In this document: in pieces, positions 35,594-43,881 of the stretch
Layout: each line of letters begins with the position of its first letter
How positions within the stretch are numbered: the first letter of the stretch is position 1
Origin: Bacteroidales bacterium
GTDB taxonomy: Bacteria; Bacteroidota; Bacteroidia; Bacteroidales; UBA932
Assembly (NCBI GenBank): GCA_017477245.1
Contig: JAFUWY010000020.1
Location: 62,001-126,000, forward strand
Length of the DNA: 64,000 nucleotides
Direction: 5' to 3'
Made by a program: the position numbers and the translations under genes
Notes under the pieces: model-generated
The model's database searches: none
Told to the model about the DNA's origin: nothing
What the model saw: the letters and a program-made list of their open reading frames with translations, nothing else

Positions 35594-36730
35594 ATGAAAA
35601 CAAAAATGAAAACAAAGGGAATCCTGCTGACCTTCTGCCTCGCGGCGCTGTGCGCCTGCGGCGGCCCGTCGTCCGTTCGGACGGTCGACGTGGCGGCCGC
35701 CGCCCCGGCGGACCTGGAAGAAGTCGCCGCCGGATGGGAGCTGCTCCCGCTCGACGAGAGCGAGACGCCGCTGGGAAGCGTGTCGATGGTGAAACGTTAC
35801 GGGGACAAGACCTTCGTGGGCTGCCGTCGGGATCACCGGTTTTTCATGTATGAAGGGACCACGCTCGCCGGCGTGCTGAGTGCCTACGGCCGCGGGCCGG
35901 GCGAGTATATGGATATGGAGGATTTCGCTTTCCGCGAAGCGACTTCCGAGCTGCTGGTCAACGACCGGAGTCTCCCGGGCTTCCGGATCTACAAAGTGCC
36001 GGAGATGACCTGGGTCCGGGATGAGAAACACGATTTCCAGGTGGGGAGTTTCGAGACCGTGGATGCAACCCACAGCCTGTTCAGCCTTGAGCCCGATGAA
36101 GAAGATGTAGCCGTTGGCGGGCAGGTGCAGGTCTGGGACCACCAGGCCGGCACGCCGTCCGACCAATGGGAGACTTCTTTCGTGGAGGCCCTGACCATGA
36201 CGGAGCAGTCTATGTCGCGGGAGCCCGGCGGGGCGATGCTTTTCGGCCTCACGGGACCGAAGACCCGGATCATGCGGGTCGGAGCCAAGGGCTTCGAACA
36301 GGTGGCTGAAGTAGCCCTGGTGCCGGACGCCTTCGGTCCGGCCGTGTGGGAGGAGAAGGATTTCGAGACCCTGGTGGAAGCGTGGAGCGCGGTGATGGAG
36401 AAGGGCCAGAACGTGGCCGTCGGTGCCTTTGCTCCGCAGGTGAACGGCGAGAAGGTGGCCTTCTGGTACAATACGGGCTATTCTTCCCGGTTCCCGTTCC
36501 GCCTGGCGGTGTCCTCTCCGGAGGGAGGCAAGGCCTATTCCGAAGTGCGGGTTGAGGGTTATCCCGAGCCGCTGCAGATCGTCGGGACGGGCGAGGGCCA
36601 GTGGTGCACGGTGCTGCAGCCCGGCTTGCTGGAGGATGTCCCCTCGCCGAAGGGACAGTTGTATCCGCGCCTGCGCGAACTCGCTGCGCAGGGCGTCGAG
36701 ACCGTCCTGCTCTTCTGGTCGGCGGTGTAG
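35594..36730 (+). CDS. Propeller lipoprotein, paralogue C
   Basis: A 378-residue lipoprotein with lipobox LCAC (C22) and the motif GRGPGEY at 99-105. It lacks the GRxG part before the motif and stands apart from the two main subgroups in sequence. Two nearby ATG codons (35594 and 35606) give MKTKMKTKG; the start inside the repeat element (TTG 35573) is rejected. It is the first of ten paralogues after the efflux operon. Confidence 0.82.
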   Translation: MKTKMKTKGILLTFCLAALCACGGPSSVRTVDVAAAAPADLEEVAAGWELLPLDESETPLGSVSMVKRYGDKTFVGCRRDHRFFMYEGTTLAGVLSAYGRGPGEYMDMEDFAFREATSELLVNDRSLPGFRIYKVPEMTWVRDEKHDFQVGSFETVDATHSLFSLEPDEEDVAVGGQVQVWDHQAGTPSDQWETSFVEALTMTEQSMSREPGGAMLFGLTGPKTRIMRVGAKGFEQVAEVALVPDAFGPAVWEEKDFETLVEAWSAVMEKGQNVAVGAFAPQVNGEKVAFWYNTGYSSRFPFRLAVSSPEGGKAYSEVRVEGYPEPLQIVGTGEGQWCTVLQPGLLEDVPSPKGQLYPRLRELAAQGVETVLLFWSAV

Positions 36731-36796
36731 GCTCCGGTGCCTGCCGCCCGCCCCGAGAGGTACATGCGTCCCGTATGGACCGCCACTGGATGATAG

Positions 36797-36870
36797 CTGA
36801 TAATCAGGAGGTTACAAATTAACCTTCGGCAAAATAACCGATAGTTAAAATGTAAATTATTGATAATCAA
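36797..36870 (+). repeat. 74-bp TTGATAATCA element, copy 2
   Basis: CTGATAATCAG at 36797 and TTGATAATCAA at 36860, 63 bases apart as in every copy. The inner stem is weaker here (AACCTTCGG with CCGATAGTT). Flanking GATAGCT occurs just before and just after the element. Confidence 0.9.
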
Positions 36871-36881
36871 CGATAGCTAGA

Positions 36882-37991
36882 ATGAGAAACAAGGGACTAA
36901 TTTTGCAGACTAGCTGCCTGGCCCAGCTGGCCCTGGCCCTGGCGCTGCTGCCCGGCTGCCGCCGGGGCGACGCGGACGGGTTCGTGACCAAGGGTCCCGA
37001 CGGGGCGGTCACGCTCGCCGTCGGCGCGACGGCCGACCTGACGGAGCCGGTGACGGAGTTCCGGCTGGAGGATTATTACGATCCTGTCGGCGAAATCCTT
37101 CCTGACGATGAGGACCCCCGGACGTTCATGACCTCCATGGAGTTCTTCCATGCCGACGACGAGACCGTCCTGGTGCAATCCCGGGACCGAGTTGTGCGCC
37201 TGTCGCTGAAGGACGGTTCGTTCATCTGCGAGTATGGACGCAAGGGGCGCGGCCCCGGGGAGTATACCCAGCCGCTGCTGTGCTTTGTCCAGGACGGAGA
37301 GGTCTATGTCAACGACATCATGAGCCGGTGCCACGTCTATGCGCTCGAAGACGGGCGCCTGCTGCGGGAGTTCCCGCTCTTCGAGAAGAACAGCCAGTTC
37401 AGCATCTATGCCCCGCTGGACAAGGACCACGGGATCGTGTGTTATTCTTCGCTGTCCGGCAAAGACCACCTGTATGACGTGGTCGACGGGACCCGGCAGG
37501 TGGTCCGCGAGAGCGAACTGCCCCTGGAACCCCACCAAAGCGGCCAGGGAGCGGTCCGTGTTGGGTTCGCCCGTCGGATGGACGGAAAGCTGTACGTTCC
37601 GTACGAAGAACCGGACCTGGTCCTGTATCAGGTCTCCGCTGGGAAAGAAACGCCCGGGTTCCGGATGGACAAGGGGTCATACACGCCTTATTCCTCCACC
37701 GGCGACCACTGGCTGATTGAAGACGAATGGATGTCTTTCGGCCCGTTCTTTTACGTGACCCTCCGGCGCAAGGGTGGCCCTTCCGCCATCGCCGTCTATG
37801 ACCTCAAGCGCCGGGCGCTGGCGCTGTACAAGGCCGCCGTCGATGCGGAATCTTACCGCACGTACGGCCTTCCCTACACCCGCGACGGGCAGACCCTCTA
37901 TCTCATCCCGGATTTCGGCGACCGGGAGGTGCTGGTCTGCCATGACCTCGCTGCGCCGGACAACCATTACTGCTTCCGCCTGAAGAAGTAG
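36882..37991 (+). CDS. Propeller lipoprotein, paralogue D (subgroup I)
   Basis: A 369-residue lipoprotein with lipobox LLPGC (C26) and motif GRKGRGPGEY at 119-128. Residues 31-68 (ADGFVTKGPDGAVTLAVGAT and what follows) are almost the same as in paralogues F and H, and the identity extends to the DNA. The C-terminus DNHYCFRLKK is shared in form with F, G and H. The middle of the protein is much less conserved, so the gene looks mosaic. Confidence 0.86.
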   Translation: MRNKGLILQTSCLAQLALALALLPGCRRGDADGFVTKGPDGAVTLAVGATADLTEPVTEFRLEDYYDPVGEILPDDEDPRTFMTSMEFFHADDETVLVQSRDRVVRLSLKDGSFICEYGRKGRGPGEYTQPLLCFVQDGEVYVNDIMSRCHVYALEDGRLLREFPLFEKNSQFSIYAPLDKDHGIVCYSSLSGKDHLYDVVDGTRQVVRESELPLEPHQSGQGAVRVGFARRMDGKLYVPYEEPDLVLYQVSAGKETPGFRMDKGSYTPYSSTGDHWLIEDEWMSFGPFFYVTLRRKGGPSAIAVYDLKRRALALYKAAVDAESYRTYGLPYTRDGQTLYLIPDFGDREVLVCHDLAAPDNHYCFRLKK

Positions 37992-38012
37992 TCGAACAGG
38001 AGCACGGCGCTA

Positions 38013-38086
38013 TTGATAATCAATTAGTTATGAATCAACCTTCGGTAAAAGGCCCGAAAGTAAAATTGTAAATCGCTGATAATCAA
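38013..38086 (+). repeat. 74-bp TTGATAATCA element, copy 3
   Basis: TTGATAATCAA at 38013 and CTGATAATCAA at 38076. The last A is also the first base of the ATG of paralogue E, so the element directly abuts the coding sequence. The inner hairpin is AACCTTCGG/CCGAAAGT. Confidence 0.9.
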
Positions 38087-39171
38087 TGCGTGTTGGTTTT
38101 GTGAAATCTTTCGGCATCCTCGCCGTGGCGCTGCTCCTGGCAGCCTGCGCCCCGAAGGAGGGGGAATTCGCCGAGCCGCGTTTCCGCAAGGTCGAGCATC
38201 GGGATTTCACCATCCTGGGCGAGGAGCTGATGCTCTCGGTCGTGGGCGGCGAGGCCGCGTGGCGGGACCACCTGATCCTGCTGTCGGACGACATGGCCAC
38301 CAGAAACAACATCCACATCTACAGCAAACGCACGGGAGCCTGGGAACTGAGTGCGCTTCCGGTCGGACGGGCAGCCGGGGAGATCACGCTTGCCACGGAC
38401 ATCCAGGTGATGGGGGATACCTTGTATGTGTTCGACAACAATCCGCCCCGCCTGAAAAAGTATCTGCTGCCGGCGCTTCTGGCCCGGGAACCGATGTCGG
38501 AAGTCTTTCTGGGAGAAATCCCGATGAGCGATCGGAGCATGCATTGGGCCGCCGTCGCCCCGGACCGGATGGTCGTGGTGTCCACCCTGTCTCCGGTGGA
38601 CGGACCGGACCATGCGCCGCGGATCCTGTGGACCGGGCCGGACGGTCCGGTCGCCACGTATGATGCCTATCCGTACGAGGACAGAAAGCTCATCTGGAAC
38701 CAGTATTCCACGGCCTACCCATATTTCGCCCTGTCTCCGGACGGCAGCAAACTTGTCCTGTCGACCTCCTGGGGCAGTACCGTGGAGCTGTTCCGCCTCT
38801 CGGACGGGGAGATTGTCCGGGAGCACTGCCTGTATTGGGTCGATCCCGAATTCGTCCAGGGCAAGCCCGCAGCAACGTCCCGCGTAGGTACGTCCCGGAT
38901 CCTGGCAACGGACAGCGGATTCATTACGGCCTTTTATAGCAGGGAAAAGGATTTTGATTCCGGGAGGTACGCTTGCGACCGCATTGCTTTCTTTGACTGG
39001 GAAGGCCGGGGCCTCCGCTGTATCCAGCTCAGCGGATACAGCGCCACCCCCATCAGCTACGACGAGCAGGAGGGCACGCTCCTTGCGCTGCTCTGGGATG
39101 GGGATGGCACGATGTGCTTCGGTAAATTGGCTGTCAAAACGAAGGCTGATAATCAGAAGGTTACGAATTAA
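38086..39171 (+). CDS. Divergent propeller-like lipoprotein, paralogue E
   Basis: A 361-residue lipoprotein with lipobox LLAAC (C21). It is the only member lacking the GRGPxEY motif; the matching position reads VGRAAGEITLATD. Blade-like strands remain (YVFDNNPPRLKKYLLP, LVLSTSWGSTVELFRLSDGE). It may be a distant TolB-like propeller. The start ATG 38086 is formed at the edge of element copy 3, and the last eight residues (ADNQKVTN) plus stop are encoded by element copy 4. Confidence 0.78.
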   Translation: MRVGFVKSFGILAVALLLAACAPKEGEFAEPRFRKVEHRDFTILGEELMLSVVGGEAAWRDHLILLSDDMATRNNIHIYSKRTGAWELSALPVGRAAGEITLATDIQVMGDTLYVFDNNPPRLKKYLLPALLAREPMSEVFLGEIPMSDRSMHWAAVAPDRMVVVSTLSPVDGPDHAPRILWTGPDGPVATYDAYPYEDRKLIWNQYSTAYPYFALSPDGSKLVLSTSWGSTVELFRLSDGEIVREHCLYWVDPEFVQGKPAATSRVGTSRILATDSGFITAFYSREKDFDSGRYACDRIAFFDWEGRGLRCIQLSGYSATPISYDEQEGTLLALLWDGDGTMCFGKLAVKTKADNQKVTN

Positions 39172-39219
39172 CCTTCGGAAGAATCCCCGAAAGTTAAATC
39201 ATAAATCACTGATAATCAA
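39146..39219 (+). repeat. 74-bp TTGATAATCA element, copy 4
   Basis: CTGATAATCAG at 39146 and CTGATAATCAA at 39209. It overlaps the end of paralogue E (supplying its TAA stop) and its last base begins the ATG of paralogue F. It therefore forms the entire junction between two genes. Confidence 0.9.
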
Positions 39220-40313
39220 TGAGGATAAAGACAGGTTCAGTTCTCGTCGTAATCATCTCACTCTGCTGCCTGCTGCCCGGCTGCCGCCGGGGCGGCGCGG
39301 ACGGGTTCGTGACCAGGGGCCCCGACGGGGTGGTCACGCTCGCCGTCGGGGCGACGGCCGACCTTCAGGAGCCGGTCTGGGATTTCCGGTTGGAGGCGTA
39401 TTACGAACCGATTGGGGAGATCCTGCCGTCTGACGATCCGCGGACGTTCATGACCTCTATGATTTTTGCGTATTACGATTCGGAGTCGGTGCTGGCTTTT
39501 TCTCCCGACGGTCCGGGCCGGGTGATCCGGATTTCGCTCAAGGACGGATCATTCCTGGGTGAATTCGGTCGTTCGGGACGCGGGCCGGGAGAGTATGTGA
39601 CTCCGCTCTTTGTGTTCGCAAAAGACGGTGAGGTCTGTGTGAATGACATGCGGAGCATCTGCCATGTCTACTCAGCGGCAGACGGATCCTGGCTCCGGGA
39701 CATGCCCTTGGAAGAAGAAACCGTCCTGTTCAGCAATTATACCCCGCTGGGAGACGGCCTCGGCATTGTCTGCCATTCCTCCATGTCTGGAAATCCCCGG
39801 TTGTTCGATATCGTGGACGCTTCCGGACGGATTGTCCGTGAGGGCAAGCTTTCGGGCGATGGGCAGAGAACTTCTCTCGAAGAGGGGATTGCGGTGCGCT
39901 ACATCCGGCAGACGGGAGATGGTTATGGCTTGTTAACCAGCGACACAGGCGGGATGTACCGTATTACAGCAGAAGGAGCGTCGCCTTGGCTTAGCTTCGA
40001 TCCGGGGCATTATTCCCTGACGGGGAAGGACCGGATCGTGGTGTCGCAAATCTTCGAAAGCGGACGGTTTGTTTTTCTTTCCATCCAGGTCTTGGACAAC
40101 TATCGTCAGGCCGTGTATGATGTGCAGTCGGGCCGTCTGGTCTTTTGCTCCGCGGTCGACTTGTCGGAAGGGGATGTGGTTGTGCCGGGTTTCCCTTATT
40201 CGCGGGGAGGGGAGAGCGTGACGCTGGCCCCGTATCTGGCTTACGGCGGTCTGCTGATCTGCCGGGATGTCCTCGCGGAGGATCATTTCTACTGCTTCCG
40301 CAGGAAAGAATAA
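39219..40313 (+). CDS. Propeller lipoprotein, paralogue F (subgroup I)
   Basis: A 364-residue lipoprotein with lipobox LLPGC (C22) and motif GRSGRGPGEY at 117-126. The 5' end of the gene, about 39270-39370, matches D and H at DNA level (GCGGACGGGTTCGTGACC onward), while the rest is lower in G+C and diverged. The C-terminus DHFYCFRRKE is the subgroup I signature. Confidence 0.86.
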   Translation: MRIKTGSVLVVIISLCCLLPGCRRGGADGFVTRGPDGVVTLAVGATADLQEPVWDFRLEAYYEPIGEILPSDDPRTFMTSMIFAYYDSESVLAFSPDGPGRVIRISLKDGSFLGEFGRSGRGPGEYVTPLFVFAKDGEVCVNDMRSICHVYSAADGSWLRDMPLEEETVLFSNYTPLGDGLGIVCHSSMSGNPRLFDIVDASGRIVREGKLSGDGQRTSLEEGIAVRYIRQTGDGYGLLTSDTGGMYRITAEGASPWLSFDPGHYSLTGKDRIVVSQIFESGRFVFLSIQVLDNYRQAVYDVQSGRLVFCSAVDLSEGDVVVPGFPYSRGGESVTLAPYLAYGGLLICRDVLAEDHFYCFRRKE

Positions 40314-40364
40314 TCTGTGACGGGCAAAAAAGAAAAATTTAGTTCACACTCAAGATTTTTTTCA

Positions 40365-40372
40365 TATCTTTG
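40365..40372 (+). promoter_or_regulatory. Probable -7 element for paralogue G
   Basis: TATCTTTG matches the -7 consensus and lies 5 bases before ATG 40378, giving a nearly leaderless transcript. The preceding stretch is A/T-rich. The -33 box is not obvious. This is the one lipoprotein junction in the array with a clear promoter and no repeat element. Confidence 0.6.
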
Positions 40373-40377
40373 CCAAT

Positions 40378-41475
40378 ATGAACGCACATAATTATTTGAC
40401 TGTTCTTGTCTTGGCCCTGGCGCTGCTGCCCGGCTGCCGCCGGGACGGCGCGGACGCGCTGGTCAGCCGGGAGTCCGGCGGGCTGGTCCGGGTCGAGATC
40501 GAGGCGATGGCGGAATGGACGGAACCGGTGGCGGAATTCGATCTGGCCAGGAGGTTCCAGCCTGTCGGGGAATTCCGGCTTGGAGACACGCGGGAGAATT
40601 ATATCGACGGCCCGAAGGAGTTTAAGTACTATGATGCCGGGTCGGTCCTGGTCAGCGGCCTGGACCGCGTCCTGCGTGTTTCGGTCATCGACGGGACTCC
40701 CTTGCAGGAGTATGGCCGGAAAGGCCGGGGTCCCGGAGAGTTCGTGCAAGTGGAATCGTGTTTCGGCCAGGCTGACCGGGTCTATGTCACGGATACAGGC
40801 AGCCAGGTACATGTCTATGAAGCGGACGGGACGTCCGTGAAGGATTTCCTGCTGCTTGTTCCCGCCGTCCAATTCTGCGAACTGGCCCCGCTCGGCGGAG
40901 AGGCTTATCTGCTGAATTACTCTTCGCTCTCCGGGAAAGACCGTTATTTCGATGTCGTAGATGCCGGAATGAAGCTTGTCCGGCAAGGTTCCCTGCATCC
41001 GGACGATTCGGACCTGAAAAAGGGGGCAATCCGTCCGGGCGCCTCTCTGCGTTTTGACGACCGGGATTGCGTGATGTCGGGCGATACGCTTTACCGCGTG
41101 ACGCCGCAGAAGGACCGCCCGTATTGGTATTTCGCGAAGAAGAAAACGAAGGGAATCCACTTTGAGAAGATGTCCAATTGGTTTTTTGTCCAGGCGAGCA
41201 CGGCCAGCCATGATTTCCGGATGGTGGTGGATGTCAGGACAGGTACCCCGGTATTCTATGCCCCGTTGAAGAAAACGTCCATGACAGTCGCCACGCAGCG
41301 CGGACCCGTCACGGTTCCCTCGACAGATCCGGAAGACCGGGCCCGTTTCGGAATCCCCTATGTTCGCGATGGGGAAGAAAGGCACATTTGGCCGGTCCTG
41401 GCGGACCGGGACCTGCTGATCTGCAATGACTGCCAGGAGACGGATTACTACTACTGCTTCCACCTGAAGAAATAG
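40378..41475 (+). CDS. Propeller lipoprotein, paralogue G (subgroup I)
   Basis: A 365-residue lipoprotein with lipobox LLPGC (C20) and motif GRKGRGPGEF at 113-122. The signal and lipobox DNA (TTGGCCCTGGCGCTGCTGCC and on) is the same as in D and I, but the shared ADGFVTKGPDG stretch is replaced by ADALVSRESGG. The C-terminus DYYYCFHLKK fits subgroup I. Confidence 0.86.
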   Translation: MNAHNYLTVLVLALALLPGCRRDGADALVSRESGGLVRVEIEAMAEWTEPVAEFDLARRFQPVGEFRLGDTRENYIDGPKEFKYYDAGSVLVSGLDRVLRVSVIDGTPLQEYGRKGRGPGEFVQVESCFGQADRVYVTDTGSQVHVYEADGTSVKDFLLLVPAVQFCELAPLGGEAYLLNYSSLSGKDRYFDVVDAGMKLVRQGSLHPDDSDLKKGAIRPGASLRFDDRDCVMSGDTLYRVTPQKDRPYWYFAKKKTKGIHFEKMSNWFFVQASTASHDFRMVVDVRTGTPVFYAPLKKTSMTVATQRGPVTVPSTDPEDRARFGIPYVRDGEERHIWPVLADRDLLICNDCQETDYYYCFHLKK

Positions 41476-41531
41476 TTGCAGGAAGAGAGGTTGCCGTTTT
41501 TGCAGGGTACTGATTGTTTGGAAGATACGAA

Positions 41532-41561
41532 TTTGCTCCGGGGAATTATCCCTAGAGCAAA
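41532..41561 (+). promoter_or_regulatory. Hairpin/dyad upstream of paralogue H
   Basis: TTTGCTC (41532-41538) pairs with GAGCAAA (41555-41561), with an inner GGG/CCC. A near copy precedes paralogue L at 46234-46265, together with shared TGCCGTTTTTG upstream. It lies 24 bases before ATG 41586 and may be a leader hairpin, operator or terminator. Confidence 0.55.
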
Positions 41562-41585
41562 AACAGAAAGAGTTGAGAAAGAGAT

Positions 41586-42686
41586 ATGAGAACGACTCAA
41601 ACCAACAACCGGCAGACAGGCCGACCCGGCGCCGTGCTGCTGTCGCTGCTCGCCGCGGCCCTGCTTGCCGCGTGCGGCGCGGACGGGTTCGTGACCAAGG
41701 GCCCCGACGGGGCGGTCACGCTCGCCGTCGGGGCGACGGCCGACCTGACGGAGCCGGTGACGGATTTCCGGCTGGAGGACTACTACGAACCGGTTGGGGA
41801 GATCCTCCCCTCCGATGATCCGCGGACCTTCATGCGTGGAATGAATTTCGCGTACTATGATGCGAATACGGTCTTGGCTTATTCCGGAGATCGCGTGATT
41901 CGGTTATCGCTCGCTGACGGTTCTTTTCAAGGGGAGTACGGCCACAAAGGAAGAGGTCCCGGAGAATATACGATGGTACTTTCTGCCTTTGTCAGGGACG
42001 GCAGGGTATACGTAAATGACATCATGAGTACCTATCACGTATATGAGGGCGTCGACGGTCATCATCTCCAAGACGTCCCATTATTTGACAAGGCACAGCA
42101 GTTCTGCGCCCTCTATCCGCTGGAAGGAGATTATTCGATGATCCTGTATGCCTCCACGGCTGGGAAAAAACAGGTTTTCGATATTATTGACGGTTCCGGG
42201 AACCTGGTCCGTGAGAGCTCTCTGCAAGACGACAACGAAGAGATTGCCCAACGAGGAGGAATCCGGATAGGGTACAGCATCCCGTTGGGCGAGGGCTGGG
42301 GTGTTCCGTCAGACCGCGACAGGACGCTTTATCGTATCTTGCCAGAGCGGGATATTCCATGGGTCAGATTCGACTATGGTCGTTACTCTCCGACCGATTC
42401 TCCTCTGATGGTTTTGGAACGATTCAGTGTGTCCGGACCCTTTTTCTTGGCGAGCTTATATGGCGAATCAAGTTCTTTTCGTGCCGTCTATGATCTGCAG
42501 CGCTGCCGTTTGCTTTTTGTTACAGAAAATTTGAGCGATGATACGAGAGTGGAGCGTGCCGGCATTCCGTATGAACTTGACGGGCAGACACTTTTCCTCT
42601 GGCCCGAATTTGCCGCCCGCGACCTGTTGATCTGCCGGAATGTCCACACTGCGGACAACTACTACTGCTTCCGATTGAAGAAATAG
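41586..42686 (+). CDS. Propeller lipoprotein, paralogue H (subgroup I)
   Basis: A 366-residue lipoprotein with lipobox LLAAC (C30) and motif GHKGRGPGEY at 119-128. From GCGGACGGG at 41679 to about 41830 the DNA is nearly that of paralogue D and very G+C-rich; after about 41840 it becomes clearly poorer in G+C and diverged. Its lipobox segment differs from D, F, G and I. The C-terminus is DNYYCFRLKK. The stop is 2 bases before the next start. Confidence 0.86.
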   Translation: MRTTQTNNRQTGRPGAVLLSLLAAALLAACGADGFVTKGPDGAVTLAVGATADLTEPVTDFRLEDYYEPVGEILPSDDPRTFMRGMNFAYYDANTVLAYSGDRVIRLSLADGSFQGEYGHKGRGPGEYTMVLSAFVRDGRVYVNDIMSTYHVYEGVDGHHLQDVPLFDKAQQFCALYPLEGDYSMILYASTAGKKQVFDIIDGSGNLVRESSLQDDNEEIAQRGGIRIGYSIPLGEGWGVPSDRDRTLYRILPERDIPWVRFDYGRYSPTDSPLMVLERFSVSGPFFLASLYGESSSFRAVYDLQRCRLLFVTENLSDDTRVERAGIPYELDGQTLFLWPEFAARDLLICRNVHTADNYYCFRLKK

Positions 42687-42688
42687 TC

Positions 42689-43774
42689 ATGAAAACGATT
42701 GGAAATCTTGTTTGGTTCGTTCTGGCCCTGGCGCTGCTGCCCGGCTGCCGCCGGGGCGGCGCGGACATCCTGGCGCTGGACTTGGCGGAGCTTGCCGATG
42801 CTGAGTACCAGACGGCGTGGACCCTGGACCAGGCTATCCGGGCGGTAGATCTTTTCGAACTGGCTCCGGACCGGCCGCTGGGTTATTCCCCGATGTCAGG
42901 CTACGACGGCAGGAACCTGTTGCTTCGTCTGCAGGATACCCTTGCCATGGTCGGACCGGACGGACGCGTCGTTTCTTCTTTTTCCCGGAAGGGGCGGGGG
43001 CCGCAGGAGTATATATCCGCGAATCCGTTCCTGGACCCTGCAGGACGCATCCTGGTGCTGGATACCGGCCGGAAGCGCGCGCTGACCTATCTGCAGGACG
43101 GAACGTTCGTGTCGGTGCAGGAAGATGTGTATGCGTATGATATCCATCTCTTTCCGGACGGAAGCCGGGCGGTGATGGCGCTTCCGCACGAACAGAAGGG
43201 AGCGAATCCGGCCTTTTCGGTCCTGGGCCCGGACGGGTCTGTCCGCTACGCGGCCCCGGCCCATCCGGAGGACCATACGCTGTTTTCCTATCATGCCGGG
43301 CATTTCCAAGCCGGGACGGCCGGCTCTTGCTATTTCAGGCGGGACGACCTGGATACGCTCTACCGCCTCCGGCCGGACCGGATGGAGGCGGTCGCTGCTT
43401 TCCTCAAGCCGCCCAAGCCGACGGAGACCCCGGTGCGCCAGCATGCGGACGGGTCGGTTTTCATAGGCAAAAGCGTCGGCCGTTTCGAGGACCGGAACAG
43501 CTTCGTGCTGGCCGACCTGTTGTTCTATGCTTTTATGGATCGGGAGAAGTCCGGGGACCATTACCTGGTGTACGATCTGCAGACCGGATCCTTGTTATAC
43601 CATGGCGCCGAGCCGCCGACCTTGGATGTCAACGACTGGGAGATCCACCTGTGGCCGAACTTCGTACACGGACAGGATGCCTGGTGCCAGCTGGGGCGTT
43701 TTGACACCTCGAAGATCCTGCCCAGCTTCTCCCGCGACAGCAACGAAGCCTTTGTGCATGTGCGTGCCCGGTGA
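42689..43774 (+). CDS. Propeller lipoprotein, paralogue I
   Basis: A 361-residue lipoprotein with lipobox LLPGC (C20) and motif RKGRGPQEY at 100-108. Its first 26 residues (VLALALLPGCRRGGAD) are encoded by DNA the same as in D, F and G, but all the rest belongs to a different branch (DILALDLAELADAEYQT). It starts 2 bases after paralogue H, so the two are translated from one message. Confidence 0.85.
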   Translation: MKTIGNLVWFVLALALLPGCRRGGADILALDLAELADAEYQTAWTLDQAIRAVDLFELAPDRPLGYSPMSGYDGRNLLLRLQDTLAMVGPDGRVVSSFSRKGRGPQEYISANPFLDPAGRILVLDTGRKRALTYLQDGTFVSVQEDVYAYDIHLFPDGSRAVMALPHEQKGANPAFSVLGPDGSVRYAAPAHPEDHTLFSYHAGHFQAGTAGSCYFRRDDLDTLYRLRPDRMEAVAAFLKPPKPTETPVRQHADGSVFIGKSVGRFEDRNSFVLADLLFYAFMDREKSGDHYLVYDLQTGSLLYHGAEPPTLDVNDWEIHLWPNFVHGQDAWCQLGRFDTSKILPSFSRDSNEAFVHVRAR

Positions 43775-43800
43775 AAGGTGACGACGTTGTGCTGCAGGTG

Positions 43801-43874
43801 TTGATAATCAGATAATTACAAATTAACCTTCGGCAAAATCCCCGAGAGTTAAATTATAAAGTATTGATAATCAA
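43801..43874 (+). repeat. 74-bp TTGATAATCA element, copy 5
   Basis: TTGATAATCAG at 43801 and TTGATAATCAA at 43864. The upstream 25 bases (ACGACGTTGTGCTGCAGG) resemble those before copy 6, so similarity between copies 5 and 6 extends beyond the element. The hairpin is AACCTTCGG/CCGAGAGTT. Confidence 0.9.
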
Positions 43875-43881
43875 TCATCGA

